This document shows, in pieces, positions 1 through 9,454 of a stretch of 64,000 nucleotides of DNA (within the stretch, counting starts at the first letter, position 1; every line of letters starts with the position of its first letter). The DNA is from Microbacterium sp. (lineage in GTDB: Bacteria; Actinomycetota; Actinomycetes; Actinomycetales; Microbacteriaceae), in the NCBI RefSeq assembly GCF_031180975.1, contig NZ_JAPSLI010000004.1, positions 124,001 through 188,000 of the forward strand, given 5' to 3'. The notes beneath the pieces are model-generated. The model worked only from the letters and a program-made list of their open reading frames with translations. It made no database searches and was not told the DNA's origin. The translations under genes and the position numbers were made by a program.

Positions 1-2
1 TC

Positions 3-89
3 GCCGATGTCGCCGACCTCCCCTTGGACGTGGCGGTGCACGAGCTGGTCGTGACGGCGACCGGAATGCCGTACGACGGCCGCGGGTGA
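3..89 (+). CDS. 3' end of an unidentified gene (partial)
   Basis: An open frame enters from the left edge and ends at TGA 87-89, giving about 28 residues that end in ATGMPYDGRG. Codon use is GC3-rich like a real gene, and the frame stops 100 bp before the peroxidase gene, which has its own ribosome site. No domain can be recognised from so short a tail, so no function is assigned. Confidence 0.5.
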   Translation, partial: ADVADLPLDVAVHELVVTATGMPYDGRG

Positions 90-189
90 CCCCCGGAGGC
101 GCATACTGGCATTGCATCCGGCATCCACCCTGCTATCGTAGATTCCGGAGCACAGAAGCTTTATTTCACATCACGGAACTGGAGGCATC

Positions 190-660
190 GTGGCCGACGG
201 AGAACTGCTCGCGGGCTCGCCCGCACCCGACTTCGCCCTCACCGACGCGACGGGGCGCACCGTGCGACTCGGCGACTTCGCCGGGCGCCGGCTCATCCTC
301 TACTTCTACCCCGCCGCTTTCACCCCGGGGTGCACCACGGAGGCGTGCGACTTCCGCGACAACCTCGCCTCGCTGCGCGGTGCCGGGTACGAGGTCGTCG
401 GGGTCTCCGGCGACGACCTCGACACGCTCGCGCGCTTCGCCGAGGAGGACCGCCTGGACTTCCCCCTGCTGTCCGACCCGGGCCACCAGGTCGCGAAGAC
501 GTACGGCGCGTGGGGCGAGAAGCAGATCGAGGGCCGCACGGTCACCGGTGTGCTGCGCTCGACCTTCGTCATCGACGCCGACGGGCGCATCGAGCACGCC
601 GAGTACCGGGTCGATCCGAACGGGCACGTCGCGGCCCTGCGCGAGAAGCTCGCCGCCTGA
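190..660 (+). CDS. bcp: Thioredoxin-dependent thiol peroxidase (peroxiredoxin, Bcp/PrxQ family)
   Basis: 156 residues, the usual length for Bcp/PrxQ. The enzyme reduces hydrogen peroxide and organic hydroperoxides in the cytosol using thioredoxin. The signature FTPGCTTEAC holds the peroxidatic Cys48 and, five residues on, the resolving Cys53 typical of PrxQ proteins. The AhpC/TSA fold covers nearly the whole chain, starting at GSPAPDFAL (residues 9-17). The start is GTG at 190, with GGAGG at 181-185 placed correctly in front of it. It is transcribed alone; the next gene faces it tail to tail. Confidence 0.95.
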   Translation: MADGELLAGSPAPDFALTDATGRTVRLGDFAGRRLILYFYPAAFTPGCTTEACDFRDNLASLRGAGYEVVGVSGDDLDTLARFAEEDRLDFPLLSDPGHQVAKTYGAWGEKQIEGRTVTGVLRSTFVIDADGRIEHAEYRVDPNGHVAALREKLAA

Positions 661-734
661 GGCGGCCGCTGCCCCTGGCGCGGACCGGGATCCACCCCGG
701 CATCCGCGTCAGGGAGAGGCGTCAGGAGCAGGCG

Positions 735-2207
735 TCACGCGCTGAGCTGCAGCGTCTCCGCCGTTCGCCGCATGGAGTCCTCCGCCTTCGCGGCATCCTC
801 GTTCAGCTTCTCGCCGTACGTCGGGATGAGCTCGCGCAAGGTCGGCTCCCAACTCGCGTAGCGGTCCGGGAAGCAGCGACGCAGCAGGTCGAGCATGATC
901 GGCACGGCTGTGGAGGCACCCGGCGAGGCGCCGAGCAGACCCGCGATCGTGCCGTCCTGCGCGGCGACCACCTCAGTGCCGAACTGCAGGATGCCGCCCT
1001 TCTCGGGGTCCTTCTTCATCACCTGTGCGCGCTGACCGGCCTGGATGAGCTCCCAGTCCTCGTCCTTCGCCGTGGGCATGAACACCCGAAGGCTGTCGAC
1101 CTTCTTGCGGTGGTTCTTCAGCAGCTCCCCCACCAGGTAGGTGATGAGGTCGGGGTTCGCGATCGCGACACGCAGCATCGGCCACAGGTTGTGGGTGCGG
1201 ACCTGGGTGACCAGGTCGAGCAGGGAGCCGTGCTTCAGGAACTTCGGACTGAACGTGGCGAACGGCCCGAACAGCAGCGAGGACTCCCCGTCCACGACGC
1301 GGGCGTCGAGGTGCGGCACCGACATGGGCGGCGCGCCGACGGACGCCTGCGAATACACCTTCGCCTTGTGCTGCGCGACGATGTTCGGGTTGGTGGTCTT
1401 CAGGAACTGGCCGCCGATCGGGAAGACGCCGTACCCCTTTATCTCGGGGATGCCGGAGCCCTGCAGCATCTTGAGCGCCCAGCCACCGGCACCGACGAAC
1501 ACGAACCGCGCCTTGATCTCGCCCGGGGTGCCACCGATGCGGTTGCGGTACTTGACCAGCCAGGTGCCGTCCTTCTGCTTCTTCAGGCGACGCACCTCGT
1601 GGTCGGTGCGCACCTGCACCCCCTGGTCGGCGAGGTGGTCGAACAGCTGGTGCGTGAGGGCGCCGAAGTCGACGTCGGTGCCGGCGGGCACCCGAGTCGC
1701 GGCGAACGGCTCGCCCTTGCGGCGCTTCTGCATGAGCAGCGGCGCCCACTTGTTGATGACCCGGGAGTCCTCGCTGTACTCGATGCCCTCGAACAGCGGC
1801 TGGTCCTTGAGGATCTCGTAGCGGGCCTTGAGGTAGGCGACGTCCTTCTCGCCGCGCACGAAGGTCATGTGCGGGGTGGAGTTGATGAACGTGGAGGGGG
1901 CGTCGAGGACGCCGCGCTCTACGAGCGACGACCAGAACTGCCGGCTCTGCTGGAACTGCTCGTTGATCGACACGGCCTTCGCTGGGTCGAGCGAGCCGTC
2001 CTTGCCCTGGGGCATGTAGTTCAGCTCGCACAGGGCGGCGTGGCCGGTGCCCGCGTTGTTCCACGGGTTCGAGCTCTCCTGCCCGACATCGCTGAGACGC
2101 TCGAAGGCGATCACCTTCCAGTCCGGCTGCAGCTCGTGCAGCAGGGTACCCAGCGTGGCGGACATGATGCCCCCACCGATCAGGACGACGTCGACGGTTT
2201 CAGTCAC
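735..2207 (-). CDS. mqo: Malate:quinone oxidoreductase
   Basis: 490 residues, normal for Mqo. This membrane-associated FAD enzyme oxidises malate to oxaloacetate and passes electrons to the quinone pool, in the TCA cycle. The N-terminus has the FAD-binding GGGIMS loop (residues 11-16) after a beta strand, followed by the family block SSNPWNNAGTGHAALCELNY near residues 46-65. The C-terminal part holds a second conserved block, LLGASPGASTAVPIM. It sits downstream of asd on the same strand with a 66-bp gap that shows no strong terminator, so it may be transcribed alone or by read-through. Confidence 0.96.
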   Translation of the reverse strand: MTETVDVVLIGGGIMSATLGTLLHELQPDWKVIAFERLSDVGQESSNPWNNAGTGHAALCELNYMPQGKDGSLDPAKAVSINEQFQQSRQFWSSLVERGVLDAPSTFINSTPHMTFVRGEKDVAYLKARYEILKDQPLFEGIEYSEDSRVINKWAPLLMQKRRKGEPFAATRVPAGTDVDFGALTHQLFDHLADQGVQVRTDHEVRRLKKQKDGTWLVKYRNRIGGTPGEIKARFVFVGAGGWALKMLQGSGIPEIKGYGVFPIGGQFLKTTNPNIVAQHKAKVYSQASVGAPPMSVPHLDARVVDGESSLLFGPFATFSPKFLKHGSLLDLVTQVRTHNLWPMLRVAIANPDLITYLVGELLKNHRKKVDSLRVFMPTAKDEDWELIQAGQRAQVMKKDPEKGGILQFGTEVVAAQDGTIAGLLGASPGASTAVPIMLDLLRRCFPDRYASWEPTLRELIPTYGEKLNEDAAKAEDSMRRTAETLQLSA

Positions 2208-2273
2208 CCGTCCAGTCTAGTTCGCCCCGGAGACGCCCCCTGCCGCCCCCGGGGCCCCGCCTGGAGTGCGTGG

Positions 2274-3419
<1,146 letters not shown>

Positions 3420-3493
3420 TCAGGGTTGCGGTGAGTCTACCGCGTGCGCCGGGGTACGGGATGCGTCATGGCATCCGTCAGGGCGCGGCGGTG

Positions 3494-4780
3494 TCAGCGA
3501 CCGGTGCCGGCGTGCACGACGGCCTCGATCTCGCTGTCGAGTCCGTAGGCGGTGTGCACGGCACGGGCCGCCTCGACCAGGTCGGCGCCGCGCAGCACCA
3601 CCGAGATGCGGATCTCGGACGTGGAGATCATCTCGATGTTGATGCCGGTGTCGCGCAGCGCCTCGAACAGCGTCGCCGAGACGCCGGAGTGCGTGCGCAT
3701 GCCGGCACCGACGACCGACAGCTTGCCGATCTGGTCGTCGTGGATGAGGTTCTCGAAGCCGATCTCGCCCTGGTCGCCGGCGAGCGCCTTGAGTGCGGCG
3801 GGGGCGTCGGCCTTCGGCAGGGTGAACGAGATGTCGGTGCGGCCGGTGGACGCCGCCGACACGTTCTGCACGATCATGTCGACGTTCGCGCCGGACTTCG
3901 CCACGACGGTGAAGATCTCGGCGGCCTTGCCGGGGACGTCCGGCACGCCGACGACCGTGATCTTCGCCTGGGTGAGGTCGGTGGCGACGCCGGCGACGAT
4001 CGGTTCTTCCATGGCTGCTCCCTCGGGTCCGCGGGGGTTCTTCATGCCCTCGCCCAGAACGTAGGTGCCCTCGGACGACGTGAACGTCGACCGGGCGTGG
4101 ATGAGCACGCCGTGGCGGCGCGCGAACTCGACGGCGCGGATGTACAGCACCTTCGCGCCGTTCGCGGCGAGCTCGAGCATCTCCTCGCTGGAGATGGTGT
4201 CGAGCTTGCGGGCGCGCGGGATCACCCGCGGGTCGGCGGTGAAGATGCCGTCGACGTCGCTGTAGATCTCGCACACGTCGGCGTCGAGCGCCGCCGCCAG
4301 TGCGACCGCGGTGGTGTCGGAACCGCCGCGGCCGAGCGTGGTGATGTCACGGGTGTCGCGGTTGAAGCCCTGGAATCCGGCGACGATGACGATGGCGCCC
4401 TCGTCGAGGGCCTCGCGCAGGCGCACCGGGGTGACGTCGACGATGCGGGCGGCGCCGTGCTTGGCATCCGTGATCATGCCGGCCTGGCTGCCGGTGAACG
4501 AGCGCGCCTCGAAGCCCATGGAGTGGATCGCCATGGCGAGCAGCGCCATCGAGATGCGCTCTCCGCTGGAGAGGAGCATGTCGAGTTCGCGGGGCGCCGG
4601 GATCGGTGCCACCTCGTTGGCGAGGTCGAGCAGCTCGTCGGTGGTGTCACCCATGGCGCTGACGGCGACGACCACATCGTGGCCGGCACGGCGCGTGTCG
4701 ACGATGCGCTTGGCGACGCGCTTGATGCTCTCGGCGTCGGCGACGGACGAGCCGCCGTATTTCTGCACGATCAGGGCCAC
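3494..4780 (-). CDS. lysC: Aspartate kinase
   Basis: 428 residues from the chosen start. It phosphorylates aspartate, the entry step of the aspartate family. The N-terminal kinase motif is VQKYGGSSV. Two C-terminal ACT domains follow from about residue 265, with the [11 protein letters not shown] segment in the second. I chose GTG at 4780 because AGGAG (complement of 4786-4790) lies five bases upstream and the protein then starts [10 protein letters not shown] as in relatives; an ATG 39 bp further out has no such site. Inside such genes a second start often makes a separate beta subunit, but I did not establish one here. The upstream gap is full of repeats. Confidence 0.95.
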   Translation of the reverse strand: MALIVQKYGGSSVADAESIKRVAKRIVDTRRAGHDVVVAVSAMGDTTDELLDLANEVAPIPAPRELDMLLSSGERISMALLAMAIHSMGFEARSFTGSQAGMITDAKHGAARIVDVTPVRLREALDEGAIVIVAGFQGFNRDTRDITTLGRGGSDTTAVALAAALDADVCEIYSDVDGIFTADPRVIPRARKLDTISSEEMLELAANGAKVLYIRAVEFARRHGVLIHARSTFTSSEGTYVLGEGMKNPRGPEGAAMEEPIVAGVATDLTQAKITVVGVPDVPGKAAEIFTVVAKSGANVDMIVQNVSAASTGRTDISFTLPKADAPAALKALAGDQGEIGFENLIHDDQIGKLSVVGAGMRTHSGVSATLFEALRDTGINIEMISTSEIRISVVLRGADLVEAARAVHTAYGLDSEIEAVVHAGTGR

Positions 4781-4956
4781 GATCACTCCTGGGGACGTCG
4801 GGCGGATCCGCCCACGCACATTCTACGGACCGTCGCCATGCCGGCCCGCGCATGTGTCGCCGGGCTCGCGGCGACGGGGCGCGCGGCGACGGGGCGCCGA
4901 CTTCGCGGGTGCGGAAGGTGGCTGAAGTCGCCGCATCCCGGCGTGCGAAGCGGCAA

Positions 4957-5187
4957 GATGCGCCACATCGCAGGCAGCGAGGCGCGCGGGGTCGGATGTG
5001 CCACATCACGGCACCCCCACACACGCTCCCGCCAAACGTGGCGCGGGTGGCCGCATCCCGGCGCGGGAGGCGACCAGATGCGCCACATTACGGGCGCGGG
5101 CCGACCAGATGCGCCACATCGACGGGGCGGATGCCAGCGTTACGGGCGCGGGCCGACCAGATGCGCCACATCGACGGGGCGGATGCC
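4957..5187. repeat. Repeat cluster upstream of lysC (GATGYGCCACAT boxes and a 52-bp tandem unit)
   Basis: The 442-bp gap 4781-5222 holds no convincing gene. It contains five copies of GATG[C/T]GCCACAT at 4957, 4995, 5077, 5108 and 5160. The last two lie in a tandem unit of period 52 (47 identical bases, 5089-5135 and 5141-5187). The phrase CCGCATCCCGGCG also recurs before two of the boxes (near 4931 and 5051), and GCGACGGGGCGC is doubled at about 4870-4898. Box spacing is irregular (38, 82, 31, 52), so this is not a CRISPR array. Function unknown. Confidence 0.85.
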
Positions 5188-5222
5188 GGACGGGGCGGAT
5201 GCCGGCAGGGCGGCGCTCCGCC

Positions 5223-6206
5223 TCAGCGGTCGACGTCGGGGCGCACGACGGGCCCCGCCGTCTCGACCGTGACGACCGGGCCCGTGGTGAGATCCGGCGT
5301 GCCGGCGTCGAGCGATGCGGGCGGGCGGAGCCGGCCGCCTGTGGCGGCGAGCCAGCATCCGAGCAGCACGACCGGGAAGCCGACGAGCAGACCGAGGGTG
5401 ACCGGCTCGGCGAGCACCACGGCGCCGAGCAGGATCGCGACCACCGGATTGACGTACGTGAACAGCGGCGCGCGCACCGGCCCGACCTCGCGGATGAGGG
5501 CGAAGAACGCCACGAACGCGAACGCCGTGCAGACGACGCCGAGCAGCCCGAGCGACACTGTCGAGCGGAGCGTCGGCAGCTCGTGCTGGGTGAGCAGGGC
5601 CACCGGCAGATAGGCCAGGCCGATCGCGAACAGGGCAAGCGTGATCGTGCCCAGCGACGGGACGTCGGCGAGCTTGTGCGCGATGATGAACGGCGCGATG
5701 GCGTAGAGCAGCGCCGTGAGCAGGATCTCGCCGATCGCGATCACGCTGCCCGTGCCCTGCGGGAACAGGCCTGGTCCGGCGACGACGATGGCGACACCGG
5801 CGAAACCGAGCAGCAGCCCGCCGAGGCGCACCGGAGCCAGCGCGGAGCGATCGCCGCGCATCATTCCGATGAGCACGGCGAACAGCGGCACGGTGGCGAC
5901 CAGCAGTCCGGTCATGCCCGAGGGCAGTCGGGTCTCGGCATGACTGAGCAGCAGGAATGGCCCGGCCATCTCGACCGCCCCGAACGCCAACACCCACGGC
6001 CAGTGCTTCCACGCGGCCTTCAGGGCGCCGCTGCGGAGGGCGAACGGCAGCAGCACGAGACCGCCGAGCAGGGTGCGTCCTGCCACGACGGCGGGCGGGC
6101 TGAACGAGTCGACCGCTTCCTTGATGAACAGGTATGTGATGCCCCAGACGAACGACATCACGGCGAAGAGGATCCAGCCTCGACGCGTGAACCCGTGCGC
6201 GCTCAT
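5223..6206 (-). CDS. EamA/DMT-superfamily permease
   Basis: 327 residues with about ten hydrophobic segments in two EamA halves, the usual layout of drug/metabolite transporters. The first segment begins [19 protein letters not shown], and the family's start-of-repeat pattern is clear. Substrate cannot be told from sequence; amino acids, metabolites or drugs are all possible. The C-terminal ~35 residues after the last helix are hydrophilic and variable. Its start overlaps the stop of recR by four bases (ATGA, 6203-6206), so it is probably translated from the recR message. Confidence 0.88.
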   Translation of the reverse strand: MSAHGFTRRGWILFAVMSFVWGITYLFIKEAVDSFSPPAVVAGRTLLGGLVLLPFALRSGALKAAWKHWPWVLAFGAVEMAGPFLLLSHAETRLPSGMTGLLVATVPLFAVLIGMMRGDRSALAPVRLGGLLLGFAGVAIVVAGPGLFPQGTGSVIAIGEILLTALLYAIAPFIIAHKLADVPSLGTITLALFAIGLAYLPVALLTQHELPTLRSTVSLGLLGVVCTAFAFVAFFALIREVGPVRAPLFTYVNPVVAILLGAVVLAEPVTLGLLVGFPVVLLGCWLAATGGRLRPPASLDAGTPDLTTGPVVTVETAGPVVRPDVDR

Positions 6207-6796
6207 ACGCGCCGGCGGCCTTCGAACGCACGACCGAGCGTGACCTCGTCGGCGTACTCGAGGTCGCCCCCGACGGGCAGACCGGATGCCAGTCGGCTGA
6301 CCGTGATCTGCATGCTGGTGAGCAGTCGGCTGAGGTAGCTCGCGGTCGCCTCCCCCTCGAGGTTGGGGTTGGTCGCGAGGATGACCTCCTGCACGGTGCC
6401 GTCCGCGAGTCGGCTCATCAGCTGGGCGATGCGCAGATCGTCGGGGCCGACGCCGGCGATCGGACTGATCGCCCCTCCGAGCACGTGGTACAGCCCGCGG
6501 AACTCGCGGGTGCGTTCGATCGCGGCGACGTCCTTGGCGTCCTCGACGACGCAGATCAGCTCGGGGTTGCGGCGCGGGTCGCGGCAGATGGCGCAGCGGT
6601 CCTGCTCGGACACGTTGCCGCAGATCTCACAGAACCGCACGCGCTCGCGCACCTCGGTGAGCAGCGCCGACAGGCGCGCGACATCGAAGCTCGGCGTCTG
6701 CAGGATGTGGAAGGCGATGCGCTGTGCGGACTTCGGCCCGATGCCGGGAAGTCGGCCGAATTCGTCGATCAGCTCTTGGACGATGCCGTCATACAT
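6203..6796 (-). CDS. recR: Recombination protein RecR
   Basis: 197 residues, standard for RecR. It works with RecF/RecO to load RecA at gapped DNA. The helix-hairpin-helix region has [15 protein letters not shown] (residues 15-29). A four-cysteine zinc finger [16 protein letters not shown] follows at about 56-71, then a Toprim domain with VVEDAKD and LGGAISPI. The ATG at 6796 touches the last base of dnaX, so dnaX-recR-permease form a tight operon, as dnaX-recR do in many bacteria. Confidence 0.97.
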   Translation of the reverse strand: MYDGIVQELIDEFGRLPGIGPKSAQRIAFHILQTPSFDVARLSALLTEVRERVRFCEICGNVSEQDRCAICRDPRRNPELICVVEDAKDVAAIERTREFRGLYHVLGGAISPIAGVGPDDLRIAQLMSRLADGTVQEVILATNPNLEGEATASYLSRLLTSMQITVSRLASGLPVGGDLEYADEVTLGRAFEGRRRV

Positions 6797-9366
6797 CAGG
6801 AGAACCTCGTCGGGGGCTGGAACGGCTCTTCACGCACGAACCGCGCGCCCAGCACCTGGCGCACGACCGCTTCGCCGTAGCGCTGCACGCCCTGCGGGGC
6901 GGCGGCGCGGGTGCTCACGGTGGGGGTCGCTGCGGGAGAGGCCACGCGGTCGGGGCGAGTGGGCGCGGCGGTGCGGGCCGGTACGTCCGGCGCGCTCGCG
7001 ACGGGTGCCGCGGTGCGGACGCCCGGTGCCTGGCGCTGCCCGAGCGGCTCGGGCGGCCCGTCGTAGGCGGGATCGTACGGCGGCTCGTCGTCGTAGGGCG
7101 GGTAGTCGTCGTCGGGCAGCGGCGGCACGTCGGTGTCGGCAGCGCCGTCGACCGGCGCGGCCGGAGCGGACGCGGCGGCCTCGACCTCGGCAGGCTCTTC
7201 GTCGACAGCGAACTGCGGCGCAGGCGGGGTGGCTTCCGCCACGGCCACCGCGGGAGCGGAAGTCGGGATCGGGGCGACGGCCCACTCCGTGACGGCGGCG
7301 GATGCCGCTCGGGTGCCGCCCGCGGGCGGGGCAGGCGCGGACGGGGTCGGTTCGGAGTCGGATGCCGGGCCACGCCCCCCGGACGGTGCGGCGCCTGCCC
7401 ATCCCGCGGCGGGAGCATCGTCCATCGGTCGGCCCGCACCCGACGGCGCGGCGCGACCGGACCCGGCGGCCGGCGAGGCGGGGCCGGCGGGCGGACGCGA
7501 CGACCCGCCGCCGGAGTCGGGACCGTCCGTCGATCCCGGCGCCGAGCCGCCGCCCGGCGGCAGCGGAGCGGGCCGGTACTTCACCCGCACGCCGAGCTCC
7601 TGCTCGATCGCGCTGCGCAGATGGTCGGACGTGCTCTTGCCCGGGGTGGTGCCCTTGAACCGCGCGACATCGCTGGGGCTGGTGAACCCGAGGGTGAGCA
7701 CCTCGCTGTCGCTGTCGTATGCGAGGGGTTGCACGGCCGTGACGACCAGCCACGACGCCCGGCTGATCGTCTCGAGTCGCGTCAGGATCGTCGGCCATGC
7801 CGAGGTGATCCGCGCGAACGTGACGGGTCCGGACGCTGCCGGAGCGGATGCTGGGGCGGCGTGCTCCGTGCCTCCGGCGTCGGGGCGTTTCGTCTCGCTC
7901 GCTGCGCTCGCTCGCTCAACGACCGGAGGTGCAGGCTCGGCGACCGGGGACGGGGATGCGCTCGCACCCGCGGGGACGGATGCTGGGGCGGCGCGCTCCG
8001 TGCCTTCGGCGTCGGCGCGCTTCGTCTCGCTCGCTGCGCTCGCTCGCTCAACAACCGGGCGTGCAGGCTCCGCGACTGGGGACGGGGATGCGCTCGCACC
8101 CTCGGGGCCGGATGCTGGGGCGGCGCGCTCCGTGCCATCGGCGTCGGCGCGTTTCGTCTCGCTCGCTGCGCTCGCTCGCTCAACAACCGGGGAGGGGGAA
8201 CCGCTCGCTCGCTCAACGACCGGGGTAGTCGAGGAAGCGGCGCCCGCCGGCGCGCCGGCGAGCACCCGCGCGACCATCAGCTCGAGGTGCAGCCGTGGCG
8301 AGGTCGCGCCGGTCATGTCGTCGAGCGCCTGGCTGACCAGATCGGCGGTGCGCGACAGGCGCGCCGCCCCGAACGCCCCGGCCTGGGTGCGCATGCGCTG
8401 CAGCTCGTCGTCGGGGATGCCGCGGAGCACGGCGGACGCGCCGTCGCCGACCGCGGCGATCACGATCAGATCGCGGAGCCGCTCCAGCAGATCGTCTACG
8501 AAGCGCCGCGGGTCCTGCCCGGTCTGGATCACACGATCCACGGCCGGGAAGGCGGCGGACGCGTCGCCCGCGGCGAGCGCGTCGACGATCTCGTCGAGCA
8601 GCGCCGCGTGGGTGTAGCCGAGCAGTGCGACGGCCCGCTCGTAGGTGACGAACGGGGTCGTGGACCCTTCCGCGGAGTCCGACCCGGCGATCAGCTGGTC
8701 GAGCAGCGAGAGCGTGTCACGCGGGGAGCCTCCCCCGGCCCGAACCACCAAGGGCAGCACGCCCTGCGCGACCTGCACTCCCTCCTCGGCGCACAGCTTC
8801 TCGACGTACTCGAGCATCGCCGCGGGCGGCACCAACCGGAACGGGTAGTGGTGAGTGCGCGAGCGGATCGTGCCGAGCACCTTCTCGGGCTCGGTGGTCG
8901 CGAAGATGAACTTCACGTGTGCCGGAGGCTCCTCGACGAGCTTCAGCAGCGCGTTGAACCCCTGCGGGGTGACCATGTGCGCCTCGTCGAGGATGAAGAT
9001 CTTGAACCGGTCGCGACTCGGGGCGAACGTCGCCCGCTCGCGAAGGTCGCGGGCGTCGTCGACACCGTTGTGGCTCGCGGCGTCGATCTCCACCACATCC
9101 AGCGACCCACCGCCGGCGCGGGACAGTTCGACGCAGCTCGGGCACACGCCGCACGGGGTGTCAGTGGGCCCCTCGGCGCAGTTCAGGCAGCGCGCGAGGA
9201 TGCGTGCGGAGGTCGTCTTGCCGCACCCGCGGGGTCCGGAGAAGAGGTAGGCGTGGCCGACGCGGTCACCGCGCAACGCGGTCATGAGCGGATCGGTCAC
9301 CTGGGACTGCCCGATCATCTCCCCGAAGGTCTCGGGCCGGTAGCGGCGGTAGAGGGCTGTCGTCAC
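6796..9366 (-). CDS. dnaX: DNA polymerase III subunits gamma and tau
   Basis: 856 residues; GTG start at 9366. This is the clamp-loader ATPase. The N-terminal AAA+ module has Walker [16 protein letters not shown] (about 43-57), a zinc-binding set of four Cys in CLNCAEG...CGVCPSC (about 63-81), Walker B IFILDEAH and sensor 1 [10 protein letters not shown]. Domain III follows to about residue 370. The remaining linker and tail are Ala/Pro-rich and contain a 44-residue repeat (separate entry), then a conserved block around residues 530-600. No slippery frameshift heptamer was identified, so production of a short gamma form is not claimed. Confidence 0.95.
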   Translation of the reverse strand: MTTALYRRYRPETFGEMIGQSQVTDPLMTALRGDRVGHAYLFSGPRGCGKTTSARILARCLNCAEGPTDTPCGVCPSCVELSRAGGGSLDVVEIDAASHNGVDDARDLRERATFAPSRDRFKIFILDEAHMVTPQGFNALLKLVEEPPAHVKFIFATTEPEKVLGTIRSRTHHYPFRLVPPAAMLEYVEKLCAEEGVQVAQGVLPLVVRAGGGSPRDTLSLLDQLIAGSDSAEGSTTPFVTYERAVALLGYTHAALLDEIVDALAAGDASAAFPAVDRVIQTGQDPRRFVDDLLERLRDLIVIAAVGDGASAVLRGIPDDELQRMRTQAGAFGAARLSRTADLVSQALDDMTGATSPRLHLELMVARVLAGAPAGAASSTTPVVERASGSPSPVVERASAASETKRADADGTERAAPASGPEGASASPSPVAEPARPVVERASAASETKRADAEGTERAAPASVPAGASASPSPVAEPAPPVVERASAASETKRPDAGGTEHAAPASAPAASGPVTFARITSAWPTILTRLETISRASWLVVTAVQPLAYDSDSEVLTLGFTSPSDVARFKGTTPGKSTSDHLRSAIEQELGVRVKYRPAPLPPGGGSAPGSTDGPDSGGGSSRPPAGPASPAAGSGRAAPSGAGRPMDDAPAAGWAGAAPSGGRGPASDSEPTPSAPAPPAGGTRAASAAVTEWAVAPIPTSAPAVAVAEATPPAPQFAVDEEPAEVEAAASAPAAPVDGAADTDVPPLPDDDYPPYDDEPPYDPAYDGPPEPLGQRQAPGVRTAAPVASAPDVPARTAAPTRPDRVASPAATPTVSTRAAAPQGVQRYGEAVVRQVLGARFVREEPFQPPTRFS
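7886..8223. repeat. 132-bp in-frame tandem repeat inside dnaX, carrying a REP-like element
   Basis: A 132-bp unit (44 codons) recurs with copies of its core at 7886-7926, 8018-8058 and 8150-8190, plus a shortened copy at 8201-8223. On the coding strand each core reads [13 protein letters not shown]. In DNA the core is GTTGAGCGAGCGAGCGCAGC followed by GAGCGAGACGAAACG (complement strand), which resembles the GTTGAGCGAG...CGAAAC element seen between genes at 55.1 kb. The unit keeps frame, so the tau linker grows or shrinks by 44 residues at a time. Confidence 0.9.
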
Positions 9367-9454
9367 CTGTCCAGCCTACGGCGTGCCGCCGACACTCCGC
9401 CCGGTCGGCCGGGAGCACCGGCCGCGAGCGCCTGCGACCGACCGGCGCCGCCGT

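Noticed and set aside
5077..5171. CRISPR array in the lysC upstream repeats
   Set aside because: Box spacing is irregular, the tandem copies are identical over the whole unit including any spacer, and no cas gene is near.
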